Shown here piece by piece: positions 36,463-45,587 of a stretch of DNA of 64,000 nt (its first letter is position 1; every line of letters begins with the position of its first letter). Origin of the DNA: Neptuniibacter sp. 1_MG-2023 (GTDB lineage Bacteria; Pseudomonadota; Gammaproteobacteria; Pseudomonadales; Balneatricaceae). Both the position numbers and the translations under genes were made by a program. The stretch lies in the NCBI RefSeq assembly GCF_030547185.1, contig NZ_JAUOQR010000001.1, forward strand, positions 248,001 through 312,000, given 5' to 3'. The notes under the pieces are model-generated. The model was not told where the DNA came from. It was given only the letters and a program-made list of their open reading frames with translations, and ran no database searches.

Positions 36463-39092
36463 TACCTTTCTCCTGTTTGCTTTTTTAATAGATCATTCTC
36501 TGACACTGAAAAAAGCTTATCTTTATTTTTAATGCCGTTAATTACAGCGGGTAATAAGACCACGGTAACTACAGCAGAAACAGCCATAATCATCGCGAGG
36601 AAAAAACCTACGGTGATATAAGGCACTAAAGGTGCAAATAATAAAGGGGTGAAACCTATCGCCACGACAACCGCATTTCGGCTAATAGCTCGAGCGGGGC
36701 CTTTGTACATTTCATCAACGGTTTCAGGCCAACTACCTGTTTGCTGATAGGTTGCCCGACAACGCTCCAAAAAGTGAATAGCGAAATCCACTGATAACCC
36801 TAAAGTTAGGGCGGAGAGAACAGCGATCGGCATATCATAATCTTTACCGACAAAACCGATCAGACCATAAATAAATAAAATCGTGACCGTCAAAGGCAGC
36901 ATCGCTAATAAGCCGAGTTTTATTGAGCGAAACAGAACAAACATCATCACCAGCACCATAAAAAACGCACTCGTAAGACTGCTTAACATGCCAGTTACCA
37001 TCTGCTCCTGCCAAACCACATTGATATAAGTTAAACCTGCCCAGTTCATCTCAACATTTTCAGGAAGAGGATGTAGAGCTACATAATCATCTACAAGCTG
37101 AATAACCCGACTCATCTCCTGATTATCACCGCTCTTAAGTTGTAGCCATAGTGCAGTCGAATTGTAGTCAGGTGTCACCATATGCCATAGATCATCGGGA
37201 CGATGAGAGGATTGAAAACTTAAAATAGTTTGTGCCGCCGCATTACTGCTTTCTGGCAGTTTGTACTGGCTAGAATCGCCCCCTTGCAACTCTCTGTATA
37301 CAGTTTTCAATAAGGTAACAAGGGAATTACTTTTTCCGATTAACTCGGAATCATTTAAAAATAACTGGAGGTCATCCAAATAAGCTAATGCTTCTGGCGT
37401 CAGAAAATACTTACTTTCAGATTGCGCTTTCTCTACAGTATCTAATAAAGCTAACCAACTCTCTTCATGAGCACTATCCTCGTAGGCAGCATCATCTAAT
37501 TCAAAGGTAAGCTTTTGTAGCAAGGCACTGTACTCTTCACTATCAAGTGAACCTAGAATTTTATCTAGCTTAGCAACAACCCCTTCTGCATTTTCACGCG
37601 CATTTACCTGTTTGCGTAAATAAGCAAGGAAAGCCGCTTTCTGCTGATCCAAGCCGGTTCGTTCCAAAACTAAAAAGGCATCATAGGTACCGGAAAAGTG
37701 TTCATTCATCACTTTATCGGCGATACGAAGCCGGTGATCCTCTTTAAACCAACGTACGGGGTTATCATTAATCTGAATGGTTGTTAATCCATAAATTGAC
37801 ACTAAGGTTACACCGACAAACATGACTACCAAGGCTTTAGATTTAGCTATAGAGAAACGCCCAGTAATCGACAGCAAGCGGCTCAACAAGCTAGCCTCAT
37901 CCTCATGCACCTGCTCCGAAATAGAATGATCTTTAAGTGCAGCCAAGCGTTTAGGCGATAAACTAACAATATAAGCAGGCACCAAAGTTACAGTTAAAAC
38001 AAAAGCAAGCAAAATACCAAAAGCCACATGTAGACCAAAAATCTGCACAGGAGGGATTGGCGTAAATGCTAATGAAGCAAAACCGACAGCCGATGTGATT
38101 GACGTATAAAACATCGGTGTAAATAGATGCCCTATCACCTCCCTTAACGCAGCTTTAGGTTTATCTCCCGGTTTATAGCGATCGGAAAATTCAGACAATA
38201 TATGAACAGAATCAACAACGGCGATAGGCATCAGAAAAATAGGGATCATCGAGCTCATAATATGGACGGTATAGCCCTGCCCAATCAATAGACCCATCGT
38301 AATAATGACCGCCGCCAATGCAACAAGCATCGGTGCGGTAATCAATAACATGGAACGGAAAAACACCCACATTAGAATAAAGATCATCAACCCTGCTAAA
38401 GGAGCAGAGATCGCCATCTGAATGAACATCTCGACACCAAAAGTATCTTCAGCAACAGGAAGGCCAGCCATATAAAACTCATTTCCAGAATCAGGATGCT
38501 TTGCCTGTAACTGATCAATAACAATCTGAATCTCTTGCGATAAACGATAACTCTCAGACTTGCTCTCAATCGGTATATAAACACCGGCAGCTTTCCCATC
38601 CCCTGAGACAAGCGTATTTTGAAGTAAAGGAAGGTTTTCGACAGATGCTTTTATCTGATCAGCCTGCAGTTGAGTTGTCGGCGCCGATTTCATCATCCAT
38701 TCAAAACGAATAGTACCCGGCTGATCAACCGACTGACTTATATTATCCACCGTATCTAACGACATCAGATCTTGACGGATAACCCCCGGCATAGACTGAA
38801 CCGCAGTGGAAAGCTGATGCAGATCTTGCAAAGTTTGTGGGTTATAAACCCCCTGTTCACTTTCGGTATTAACTACACCAACAATAATAGAGTCATAGAG
38901 CGAAAACCGTTTTTTAACATTGTCATGAAAAACACGATCGACCTGATCATGAGGCAACATATTTTCCGGATCGGTATCTACCTTAATGCTCGGTATCTGT
39001 AGACCTGCCAGTACCACTAGAGCAATAATCATCAGGAAAACCGACTTAGGTTTTTCCATAGCCAAAGCAACCAGCCACGCTTTAAACCCCAT
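36462..39092 (-). CDS. RND/MMPL family exporter
   Basis: 876 aa with the two-fold RND pattern: one helix plus a large periplasmic loop, then a block of five helices, repeated. Visible signatures are VDTDPENMLP in the first loop, the transmembrane acidic sites in VVDSVHILSEF and GLSVDFAIHFLERC, and PAYIVSLSP at the end of half one. MMPL-type members export lipids or hydrophobes with proton drive. It is the first gene of the operon; the stop is shared with the next gene (TAATG). No periplasmic adaptor protein is present, so the LolA-like partner may replace it. Confidence 0.88.
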   Translation of the reverse strand: MGFKAWLVALAMEKPKSVFLMIIALVVLAGLQIPSIKVDTDPENMLPHDQVDRVFHDNVKKRFSLYDSIIVGVVNTESEQGVYNPQTLQDLHQLSTAVQSMPGVIRQDLMSLDTVDNISQSVDQPGTIRFEWMMKSAPTTQLQADQIKASVENLPLLQNTLVSGDGKAAGVYIPIESKSESYRLSQEIQIVIDQLQAKHPDSGNEFYMAGLPVAEDTFGVEMFIQMAISAPLAGLMIFILMWVFFRSMLLITAPMLVALAAVIITMGLLIGQGYTVHIMSSMIPIFLMPIAVVDSVHILSEFSDRYKPGDKPKAALREVIGHLFTPMFYTSITSAVGFASLAFTPIPPVQIFGLHVAFGILLAFVLTVTLVPAYIVSLSPKRLAALKDHSISEQVHEDEASLLSRLLSITGRFSIAKSKALVVMFVGVTLVSIYGLTTIQINDNPVRWFKEDHRLRIADKVMNEHFSGTYDAFLVLERTGLDQQKAAFLAYLRKQVNARENAEGVVAKLDKILGSLDSEEYSALLQKLTFELDDAAYEDSAHEESWLALLDTVEKAQSESKYFLTPEALAYLDDLQLFLNDSELIGKSNSLVTLLKTVYRELQGGDSSQYKLPESSNAAAQTILSFQSSHRPDDLWHMVTPDYNSTALWLQLKSGDNQEMSRVIQLVDDYVALHPLPENVEMNWAGLTYINVVWQEQMVTGMLSSLTSAFFMVLVMMFVLFRSIKLGLLAMLPLTVTILFIYGLIGFVGKDYDMPIAVLSALTLGLSVDFAIHFLERCRATYQQTGSWPETVDEMYKGPARAISRNAVVVAIGFTPLLFAPLVPYITVGFFLAMIMAVSAVVTVVLLPAVINGIKNKDKLFSVSENDLLKKQTGER

Positions 39093-39134
39093 TGAGCACC
39101 TCTATAGTGTGAAGCTTATAGTAAATAAGCATCA

Positions 39135-39162
39135 ATTATATTAGTATAACCTAATATTGCAA
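39135..39162 (-). promoter_or_regulatory. Promoter with operator in its spacer, RND operon
   Basis: Reading the minus strand: -35 TTGCAA (39162-39157), a 16-base spacer, and -10 TATAAT (39140-39135). The spacer holds ATTAG-N6-CTAAT (plus-strand ATTAGTATAACCTAAT, 39140-39155). The ArsR gene starts 250 bp away on the other strand. An additional imperfect GCAAT-N10-ATTGC lies at about 39233-39252. The rest of the 39093-39405 gap shows no gene. Confidence 0.7.
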
Positions 39163-39405
39163 TATATTATGGCTCTAAAAAACTAAGACGAGACTAAGGC
39201 GCAAGAGGTTAAGTTATGCCCTATACTTGACAGCAATATATTAGAAAATTGCGAAAAAGCAGCAAACTAGGTAAGATGCGAGCAGTTATAAAAAACTACA
39301 TATTAATAACTATAAGTTGATAATAATTAATAGCAGTAACGCTGGCGTGAGCAGTATGGAAACTACATTTCCAACATTAATAGTTAAGCGCTTCGGAGTA
39401 TAATT

Positions 39406-39738
39406 TTGAATGATTCAACTGTGGCATCACTTGATGCAGAAACCCTTGAAATGATGAAAGATAATGCGGGCAAAGCAGCGCAATTAATGAAGGCGCTCGG
39501 CAACGAAAGTCGCTTGTTGATCCTATGCTATCTCGATGGGAAAGAGCTTTCTGTTACAGCGTTGAACAATTGTTTAGATTTAAGTCAGTCAGCACTCTCT
39601 CAACACCTTGCTGTACTTCGTAAAGATGGGTTAGTTAAAACCCGCCGAGAGTCACAAACCATCTATTACTCTTTACAAGGTGATACAGCAAAACGCATTA
39701 TCCATACTCTTCATGAGATGTTTTGCCCAACAATATAA
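39406..39738 (+). CDS. ArsR family repressor, SqrR/BigR/YgaV-like persulfide sensor
   Basis: 110 aa winged-helix protein. It starts at TTG 39406 (ribosome site CGGAG). The recognition helix region is SQSALSQHLAVLRKDGLV. Metal-site motifs of arsenic or zinc sensors (ELCVCDL type) are missing. Instead there are Cys41 (in LLILCYLDG) and Cys107 (in LHEMFCPTI), the same numbers as the persulfide-sensing pair of SqrR; Cys56 is extra. I infer a repressor that falls off DNA when these cysteines form a tetrasulfide or disulfide bridge. It is divergent from the RND operon. Confidence 0.85.
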   Translation: MNDSTVASLDAETLEMMKDNAGKAAQLMKALGNESRLLILCYLDGKELSVTALNNCLDLSQSALSQHLAVLRKDGLVKTRRESQTIYYSLQGDTAKRIIHTLHEMFCPTI

Positions 39739-39750
39739 ACAGCAACGGTA

Positions 39751-39777
39751 GGCGCTAGTCTAAATTTAGCTAGTGCC
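39751..39777 (+). terminator. Hairpin after the ArsR gene
   Basis: GGCGCTAGTCTAAA pairs with TTTAGCTAGTGCC (39751-39777) with one bulge and one wobble, 12 bases past the stop. Confidence 0.45.
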
Positions 39778-39863
39778 CATCATTTTACTGTTTGCTCTTC
39801 GCTAAATGTAACGTCCCACTTATTTATACCTTAAGCTCATGAGCGAGCAGAGTTTAATAACAC

Positions 39864-42608
39864 TTAGCGAGGCAAGTTTAAACGCAGCCGCTGCCAATCC
39901 TCTAAGGGATCATTCAACATCATTTTCATATCAACAACCTCCTCCTCGGCATTATAACTATTTGTAAAACCTAGCTTTTTAGCTAAATTCTGCATACCTT
40001 TGTTATTAGGCAAGGTTGAGCCTGTAATTTGCAAAGTGCCGCGACTTTTACAATATTCAATAACCTTATTCATAAGCGCGACACCTAAGCCTTCACCCTG
40101 CAGATCATCACGTATAACAACACTAAACTCTGCTTGTACATTATCAGCGTCTGTAACTGCACGGACTACACCTAAGGTTTCCATCCCCTCCCCATCTTCC
40201 CGAGGGGCTGTAATAATGAAAGCCATCTCTCGGTCATAATCAATCTGAGTCCAGTTAGCCAGTTCTTGATGTGTTGGGATACCGCGACTGTAAAAATAGC
40301 GTAGACGTATAGATTGAGGGCTAAGCTTATTGTAAAACTCAAGGTGGTTAGGCTCATCCTCCCCACGAATTGCGCGAATAATGGCCTTACGACCTGAACG
40401 CTTGAGACTTATTTTTTCAGTTAGATGCTCAGGGTATGGAGAGATCGACAAACAGCCCGCTTTAGCTGAAAGAGAGACGGCAACGTCCATTACTAGCAAA
40501 CCACTTTTATTAACCAACATTGGGTTAATCTCTAACCCTTTAAGATTAGGTAGATCAACAATCATCTCAGATAATTTAAGCAGTAAATTAGCCAGTTGCT
40601 GTAGATCCAGTTCAGGACGGTAACTATTTTCTTCAATGATCTGACAAAGCCGAGATTGACTAATCAACTCTGAGGCCAAAGCAAGATTTAAAGGGGGTAG
40701 CATGACATGGCGATCAGCTAAAACATCCACGGTATGTCCACCGACACCAAAAAATATTACCGGTCCAAACGTCGGATCTCTAGTAATTCCCACATTAATT
40801 TGTAACGATTGGAAACCCCGCTTCATCTGCTGAACACAAAAACCCATCAAATGTTCTGCTGGGTAAACCTCTCCCATTCTATAGGATAGCTGTGTCGTAG
40901 CATGCTCAACTTCCGCACTGGAAAAAAGGTCTTGTACGATCTCTTTCCAACGCTGGCGGCCAGTCTCATCATAACTGAATGGATAAACATTCTGTTTATG
41001 CAGTGCTTTAACTTGTACAGAACCCTCTATTTTTTGGGCGCATTTCACTACATCATCAATGCTGTCACAATAAAAAGTATTAGCGACAGGAATATCATAT
41101 AAATCTAATAGTTCAATCGCTTCCTCATGGCGCAAATAATCCCGCTCCTCAGTCAATGCATCTTGGACAAGCTGTCTAGCACGAATATGATGAGGGCTAC
41201 TTTGCTCCATATAAGGGGGTGGAGTCTGACGCATCACTTCCTGATTACGGTGGAAGTCCACCATATGCATAAAAGCATCCACCGATTCTTCAGGCGTTAA
41301 AAAAGTTGATATGCCTGCAGAATTACAATGATTACGGGCCTCAATAGCAGTCGCTCGCCCCATAAAACAGGTTAAAATATTGCGTGGTGTTTTTTTAGCG
41401 ATCTGTATCACAGCATCAGCCGTTTCAACTGAAGAAGCCATACGTGTCGGCGCATGTAACATCAAAACCGCATCAACATTTTTATCTTTTGTTAATAATC
41501 GTACCGCTTCGGCAAAACGTTCCGGGCGCGCATCAGAATTAAGATCAACAGGGTTAGAACGATTCCAATGGGTAGGCAGTATCTCAGCCAGTGCATCGAG
41601 CGTCTCATCCGTTAATTCCGCAAGTTTACCTCTATGTTTAAATAACTGCTCTGTTGCTAACGCATTTGGACCTGTGCCATTACATAGAATAGCCAATCGT
41701 TCACCACGCATAGGTTTCATACGTGTCAGCGTTTCTAATGCATTAAATAACTCATCAGACCTTTTGACTCGAACAACACCCGCTCGCCGCAGTGCAGCAT
41801 CATAAACAAGGTCATCATCATAGATGCCTTCAGCTAATTTGGTCGCAGATTTTGCACCGATAAATGTATCGTTTTTTAACACAAGTACTAACTTGTTACG
41901 CGAAGCAGAACGCACCGCAGAGATAAAATCCCGTGCTGATCCATCCACACGGTTTAACTGTAATAATATGGCATGGGTATATGGATCTTGTGCGAGGTAA
42001 TCGATCACCGAAGGAAGATCTACATCGGCGCCATCACCTAAGGTCAAAAAGTGGGAAAAACCGATCTCTTGACCTGTTGCCCAATCGATCATAGCGGTAC
42101 CTAAAATACCCGACTGGCCGATATAAGCGACTTTGCCCTTAAGTATATTTACATGGGAATAACTGGCATTCATATTATGACCAGGGACAAGCATACCCAT
42201 ACAATCAGGCCCCATGATCCTTATACCATAAGGTTTAGCCGCTTCCCGCACTTCATCACGCAATGATCGATGGGTTTCATCTTTCATCATCGACAACCCA
42301 CCGGTTAAAATCATCGCGGCCTTAACCATACTCACGCCTAAGCCACGAATAAGGTCTGCAACAGTTTCCGGTGGTGAACAAACAATGGCTAAATCTGGCA
42401 TTTCAGGCAGATCTGATAGGGTTTTAAAGCAAGGTACGCCATGCACCTCATCGTATTCATGACGGTTGACTGCGTAAATAGATCCCTTAAAACCACTTTC
42501 TAGCAGGTTTTGAATAACAATACCGCCCATGCTGTCTTCTCTGGCAGATGCACCAAAAACAGCAATAGAAGCTGGTTTAAAAAAACGTTTGAGATACTTA
42601 GTAGCCAC
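39864..42608 (-). CDS. Pat-type protein lysine acetyltransferase (acyl-CoA synthetase-like plus GNAT)
   Basis: 914 aa. The order is a CoA-binding Rossmann domain (IAVFGASAREDSMGGIV), two succinyl-CoA ligase-like domains (MGPDCMGMLVPG; GQSGILGTAMIDW), an ATP-grasp part (about 490-700) and a C-terminal GNAT domain with LQGEGLG. In working ADP-forming acyl-CoA synthetases a catalytic His follows GS; here that stretch reads GAKSATKLAEG, so the ligase is probably inactive, as in PatZ/YfiQ. It acetylates proteins, typically acetyl-CoA synthetase. GTG start with GAGGAT upstream. Confidence 0.88.
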   Translation of the reverse strand: MATKYLKRFFKPASIAVFGASAREDSMGGIVIQNLLESGFKGSIYAVNRHEYDEVHGVPCFKTLSDLPEMPDLAIVCSPPETVADLIRGLGVSMVKAAMILTGGLSMMKDETHRSLRDEVREAAKPYGIRIMGPDCMGMLVPGHNMNASYSHVNILKGKVAYIGQSGILGTAMIDWATGQEIGFSHFLTLGDGADVDLPSVIDYLAQDPYTHAILLQLNRVDGSARDFISAVRSASRNKLVLVLKNDTFIGAKSATKLAEGIYDDDLVYDAALRRAGVVRVKRSDELFNALETLTRMKPMRGERLAILCNGTGPNALATEQLFKHRGKLAELTDETLDALAEILPTHWNRSNPVDLNSDARPERFAEAVRLLTKDKNVDAVLMLHAPTRMASSVETADAVIQIAKKTPRNILTCFMGRATAIEARNHCNSAGISTFLTPEESVDAFMHMVDFHRNQEVMRQTPPPYMEQSSPHHIRARQLVQDALTEERDYLRHEEAIELLDLYDIPVANTFYCDSIDDVVKCAQKIEGSVQVKALHKQNVYPFSYDETGRQRWKEIVQDLFSSAEVEHATTQLSYRMGEVYPAEHLMGFCVQQMKRGFQSLQINVGITRDPTFGPVIFFGVGGHTVDVLADRHVMLPPLNLALASELISQSRLCQIIEENSYRPELDLQQLANLLLKLSEMIVDLPNLKGLEINPMLVNKSGLLVMDVAVSLSAKAGCLSISPYPEHLTEKISLKRSGRKAIIRAIRGEDEPNHLEFYNKLSPQSIRLRYFYSRGIPTHQELANWTQIDYDREMAFIITAPREDGEGMETLGVVRAVTDADNVQAEFSVVIRDDLQGEGLGVALMNKVIEYCKSRGTLQITGSTLPNNKGMQNLAKKLGFTNSYNAEEEVVDMKMMLNDPLEDWQRLRLNLPR

Positions 42609-42985
42609 GCACTGAAATCCTCTATCAATATCTCATTATCTTATACTTTTTTGCACTGCAGCAAAACAGTTTTTTCTATACCAAAGTATAATTAACATCT
42701 AAATTTTACGACTTTCTTACAAAAGTAAGGTCGGGTCAACTTTACGAAGTTTAGAGTAGCTAAGTGGCAAGTTGTTTACCACATAGATACCGTTTCTCTT
42801 ATCTAATCTTCCAATAACTTAGTCTCCACTTTCCTCCATAACCTGTCCCATCACTAAAAGTGATTCTTATCGGGCGTTGCAGCCCTACTTTTTTCTTGAC
42901 AAAAAATAGTCTCGACTCTACTTTCCTATTTTGAAATATGTACCATAATCAGGCTATATATAAACTCAATTGGTGAGGCATTGCG
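42609..42985. other. 377-bp divergent region with a TGC-rich box
   Basis: Between the Pat-type gene and the small gene at 42986. TTTGCACTGCAGCAAAA (42650-42666) resembles the boxes at the phasin gene and lies about 45 bp upstream of the Pat-type start. A short repeat pair TTATACTT/AAGTATAA (42641 and 42684) encloses it. A TTGACA at 42896-42901 could start a plus-strand promoter, but a good -10 is not clear. Confidence 0.45.
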
Positions 42986-43201
42986 ATGAGCCAACAACGC
43001 CCCGTTAGTAATGAGCCAGATTCAGCAATTGATCTGGAAGAGTGGATGAGCGATGACCTTGACTCAGTACAAGTCGACTCAACTATCCATAAAAAAGACA
43101 GCATTAATCCAGACAAGCGTCGACGCTTGGAGGCTATGCGTGAAGAACGAGAATTAATGAAAGATATCAAAGATGTATTTGATGATTGGTATGATGACTA
43201 G
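42986..43201 (+). CDS. Small acidic/basic protein, PA3496-like
   Basis: 71 aa. The N-terminal half is acidic (DLEEWMSDDLDS). The C-terminal part KRRRLEAMREERELMKDIKD is a charged helix close to the RRRLE..EER core of the PA3496 family, linked to envelope integrity in name only. The ATG follows GTGAGG at about 9 bases. The family call is tentative. Confidence 0.55.
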   Translation: MSQQRPVSNEPDSAIDLEEWMSDDLDSVQVDSTIHKKDSINPDKRRRLEAMREERELMKDIKDVFDDWYDD

Positions 43202-43226
43202 CTGACTTTATATCCAACCCGTTTTG

Positions 43227-43254
43227 AGCGCGGGCTGAACCACCAGCCTGCGCT
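43227..43254 (+). terminator. Hairpin after the PA3496-like gene
   Basis: AGCGCGGGCTG and CAGCCTGCGCT (43227-43254) form an 11-pair stem with one wobble and a 6-base loop. There is no T-run. Confidence 0.5.
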
Positions 43255-43368
43255 ATATTTAGGCTATAAACGACAAAAAAACATTTAATCATCCCTAACC
43301 TCAAATACTTTACAACCCTAACGCCATAAAGCCTGACTTTCTATCCATCTGATTGATAGAATAACCTT

Positions 43369-43782
43369 ATGCTGACTATATCAAACCGTATATCCATCCC
43401 TCTCAACGAAATCGAATTTAAAGCGATCCGAGCCCAAGGCTGCGGTGGTCAAAACGTGAATAAAGTATCTAGCGCTATCCATCTACGTTTTGATATCAAA
43501 CGCTCCTCCTTACCCGATTTTTTTAAAGACCGCTTATTAGCCTACCAAGATCAAAGGATCACTGTGGATGGCGTAATAGTTATAAAAGCACAAAGTTTTA
43601 GGGATCAGGAGCGCAATAAAGAGGACTCACTACTACGTTTACGACAGCTAATTAAAACCGCGACAACACTCGAGAAACAACGGCGGGCAACAAAGCCCAC
43701 ACGCAGTTCACAAAGAAAAAGAATGGATAAAAAAAACAAACGGGGACAAATTAAAAAAGGACGAGGAAAAGTCGACTTTTAA
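43369..43782 (+). CDS. arfB: Alternative ribosome-rescue factor ArfB (YaeJ)
   Basis: 137 aa. It carries the class I release-factor catalytic motif GGQ in GCGGQNVNKVSSAIHLRF and a basic C-terminal tail (RRATKPTRSSQRKRMDKKNK) that enters the empty mRNA channel. ArfB hydrolyses peptidyl-tRNA on stalled ribosomes without needing a stop codon. Confidence 0.95.
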   Translation: MLTISNRISIPLNEIEFKAIRAQGCGGQNVNKVSSAIHLRFDIKRSSLPDFFKDRLLAYQDQRITVDGVIVIKAQSFRDQERNKEDSLLRLRQLIKTATTLEKQRRATKPTRSSQRKRMDKKNKRGQIKKGRGKVDF

Positions 43783-43799
43783 CCGCCCCTCTATATAGA

Positions 43800-44333
43800 T
43801 TAAGCTAAGCGCGTCAAATCGACCTCTAGCTGCAGATCCCCCACCGTGACATAAAGTTGCTCTTCACTAATCGTAATAGTCAGCTCCATATTTCGGCCGC
43901 ATAACTCACTTAAACGATCCACCTGAGCAGCAGGGAAACTATAGATCTCGGTTTTAGGTAACCCCATAAGTGCCTCAGAATGCTTAGCCCACCATATATC
44001 TACTTCTGAGCCATAAGCATACAGTTTGACTTGATCAGCTCGGCTAACGCCTTTACGTATCCGCTCAGGCGAAGCTTGTCCAACTTCAATCCAACAACTC
44101 ACAGAATTATCTGGACGTTTAATCCATAGATCAGGTTCATCATTAGCTGACAAACCTTTACTGAAAGAAAGGTCCTGATCATAGTTAAGCGCATAAGCCA
44201 GTAACCGCACCATCATACGAACAGACGTTTCTGATGGATGTAAAGCTAAGGTCAACTTCTCCGTGGTATATATATCCCGATTCATATCAATCAGGTTCAA
44301 CGTTGCTTTAAAGATGGTAGGTTTTAACGCCAT
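43800..44333 (-). CDS. yaeQ: YaeQ family protein
   Basis: 177 aa from ATG 44333 (MALKPTIFKATLNLIDMNRDIY), the usual YaeQ opening; an upstream start would add 12 residues. The fold resembles PD-(D/E)XK nucleases: DEPDLWIKRPDNSVSCWIEVGQ holds the D...E-x-G pattern. The biological role is unsettled. It is convergent with arfB, with 17 bp between stops. Confidence 0.9.
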   Translation of the reverse strand: MALKPTIFKATLNLIDMNRDIYTTEKLTLALHPSETSVRMMVRLLAYALNYDQDLSFSKGLSANDEPDLWIKRPDNSVSCWIEVGQASPERIRKGVSRADQVKLYAYGSEVDIWWAKHSEALMGLPKTEIYSFPAAQVDRLSELCGRNMELTITISEEQLYVTVGDLQLEVDLTRLA

Positions 44334-44473
44334 GGGAGGGAACCTATAGATAATTATGAACGCCCACAAACAAGGACATTTACATTGAGTGCATCTTTAT
44401 ACTGCATCAACGAAGAGTTTTAAATACAATCTCTCCCCCATATTATTTTTACCGAATAAGATTTGAGGTCATT

Positions 44474-45541
44474 ATGGAATTAAAACATCTGGCGATTCGC
44501 GAACTCGTTAAGGAATCGGAAGAGTCCCCCGCACGGATCACCGACCGCGGTGGCATAATCCCTATCGCCTCTCCGATCGCAACCCAGTTGTTTGAGACCC
44601 TTAACGCAGCCTTCAGTCGCCGCTCAAGTTTAACCCATGGTTCCTTTAACACTGAGAACGAAGAGAGTTACCCATTTATATCTGCGTTTGAAGAATTTGT
44701 CAGCCAAGAGTGGGATGAAGCTGTATTCGCCACATTGGTTGATAAAAGCATGTCCCAATTAGCGGCTGCCATCAACAATCCATCTGCCCATAATGCTAAC
44801 GGCGGATATGTACTTTTCTCCCTATATGCCAGCGATCGTTATGAATATTTACTGATAGCGCTTGTCCGAGACAAAGCCAGTATAGGATTTGACAATGACC
44901 TTCATCCGACAGAAGTGATGGAAGTTAATCTGGATCAACTTCACCAGGCAGCGCGTATTAATATCAGCACCTTTCGCAAAAAGCAGGATAGCTATCTAAG
45001 CTTTATTGGTAGCAAAGAAAAAGGTGAGATTACTCACTTTTTCTCCACCGCATTTGGCTGTACCGATGTCACCCCATCACGTAAATCAACAGGCGAACTT
45101 ATCCGCGCGACACGAGACTTTTGTAACCAAAATAATATGAGTGACCGTAAAGAAGAGGTCGTGGAAGACGTAGTCAGCTATCTGTCGAAACAGCGTTCCG
45201 AAAAGGAATCAGCCAATCTGAATGAGATAGAAAATCTATTCGATGCCTACATTCCCCCAGAACAGGCAGAAACCGCAGCGGGCACCTTTGGACAATTTGC
45301 GAATAAAGGCCCCTATAACGTCAGCCAAGAGTTCCAACCTCATACCAGTACAATTAACCGCTTTGCCAAGCTTAAAGTTAAAGCGGATAACTGGAGTGTA
45401 GACTTTACTAAACGTAATTTTGGCGAACTTAACTCAGGTAAAGATATTGAATTCGACGAAGATAATAATCGCATTATTATTAGTCGCTTACCCAGTAAAG
45501 TCATTAACCAACTGCGTGAAGCCCTAGAACAGGACGATTAA
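44474..45541 (+). CDS. Nucleoid-associated protein NdpA/YejK
   Basis: 355 aa, close to the family length. ELKHLAIRELV, GGYVLFSLYASDRYEYLLIALV and EFQPHTSTINRFAKLKVK are typical of the 37-kDa nucleoid-associated family. It binds DNA and associates with the nucleoid; function beyond that is unclear. Divergent from yaeQ. Confidence 0.9.
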   Translation: MELKHLAIRELVKESEESPARITDRGGIIPIASPIATQLFETLNAAFSRRSSLTHGSFNTENEESYPFISAFEEFVSQEWDEAVFATLVDKSMSQLAAAINNPSAHNANGGYVLFSLYASDRYEYLLIALVRDKASIGFDNDLHPTEVMEVNLDQLHQAARINISTFRKKQDSYLSFIGSKEKGEITHFFSTAFGCTDVTPSRKSTGELIRATRDFCNQNNMSDRKEEVVEDVVSYLSKQRSEKESANLNEIENLFDAYIPPEQAETAAGTFGQFANKGPYNVSQEFQPHTSTINRFAKLKVKADNWSVDFTKRNFGELNSGKDIEFDEDNNRIIISRLPSKVINQLREALEQDD

Positions 45542-45553
45542 GAACCTTTCAGG

Positions 45554-45587
45554 TGATGTAACTGTAAAACCACTCACAGTTACATCA
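45554..45587. terminator. Convergent hairpin between yejK and AEC genes
   Basis: TGATGTAACTGT (45554-45565) pairs with ACAGTTACATCA (45576-45587) over 12 perfect bp. It overlaps the last codons of the AEC gene and lies just after yejK, so it may serve both. Confidence 0.5.

Noticed and set aside
41380-41805. 141-codon plus-strand open frame opposite the Pat-type gene
   Set aside because: Lies wholly inside a long conserved gene on the other strand; no family pattern and no start context.
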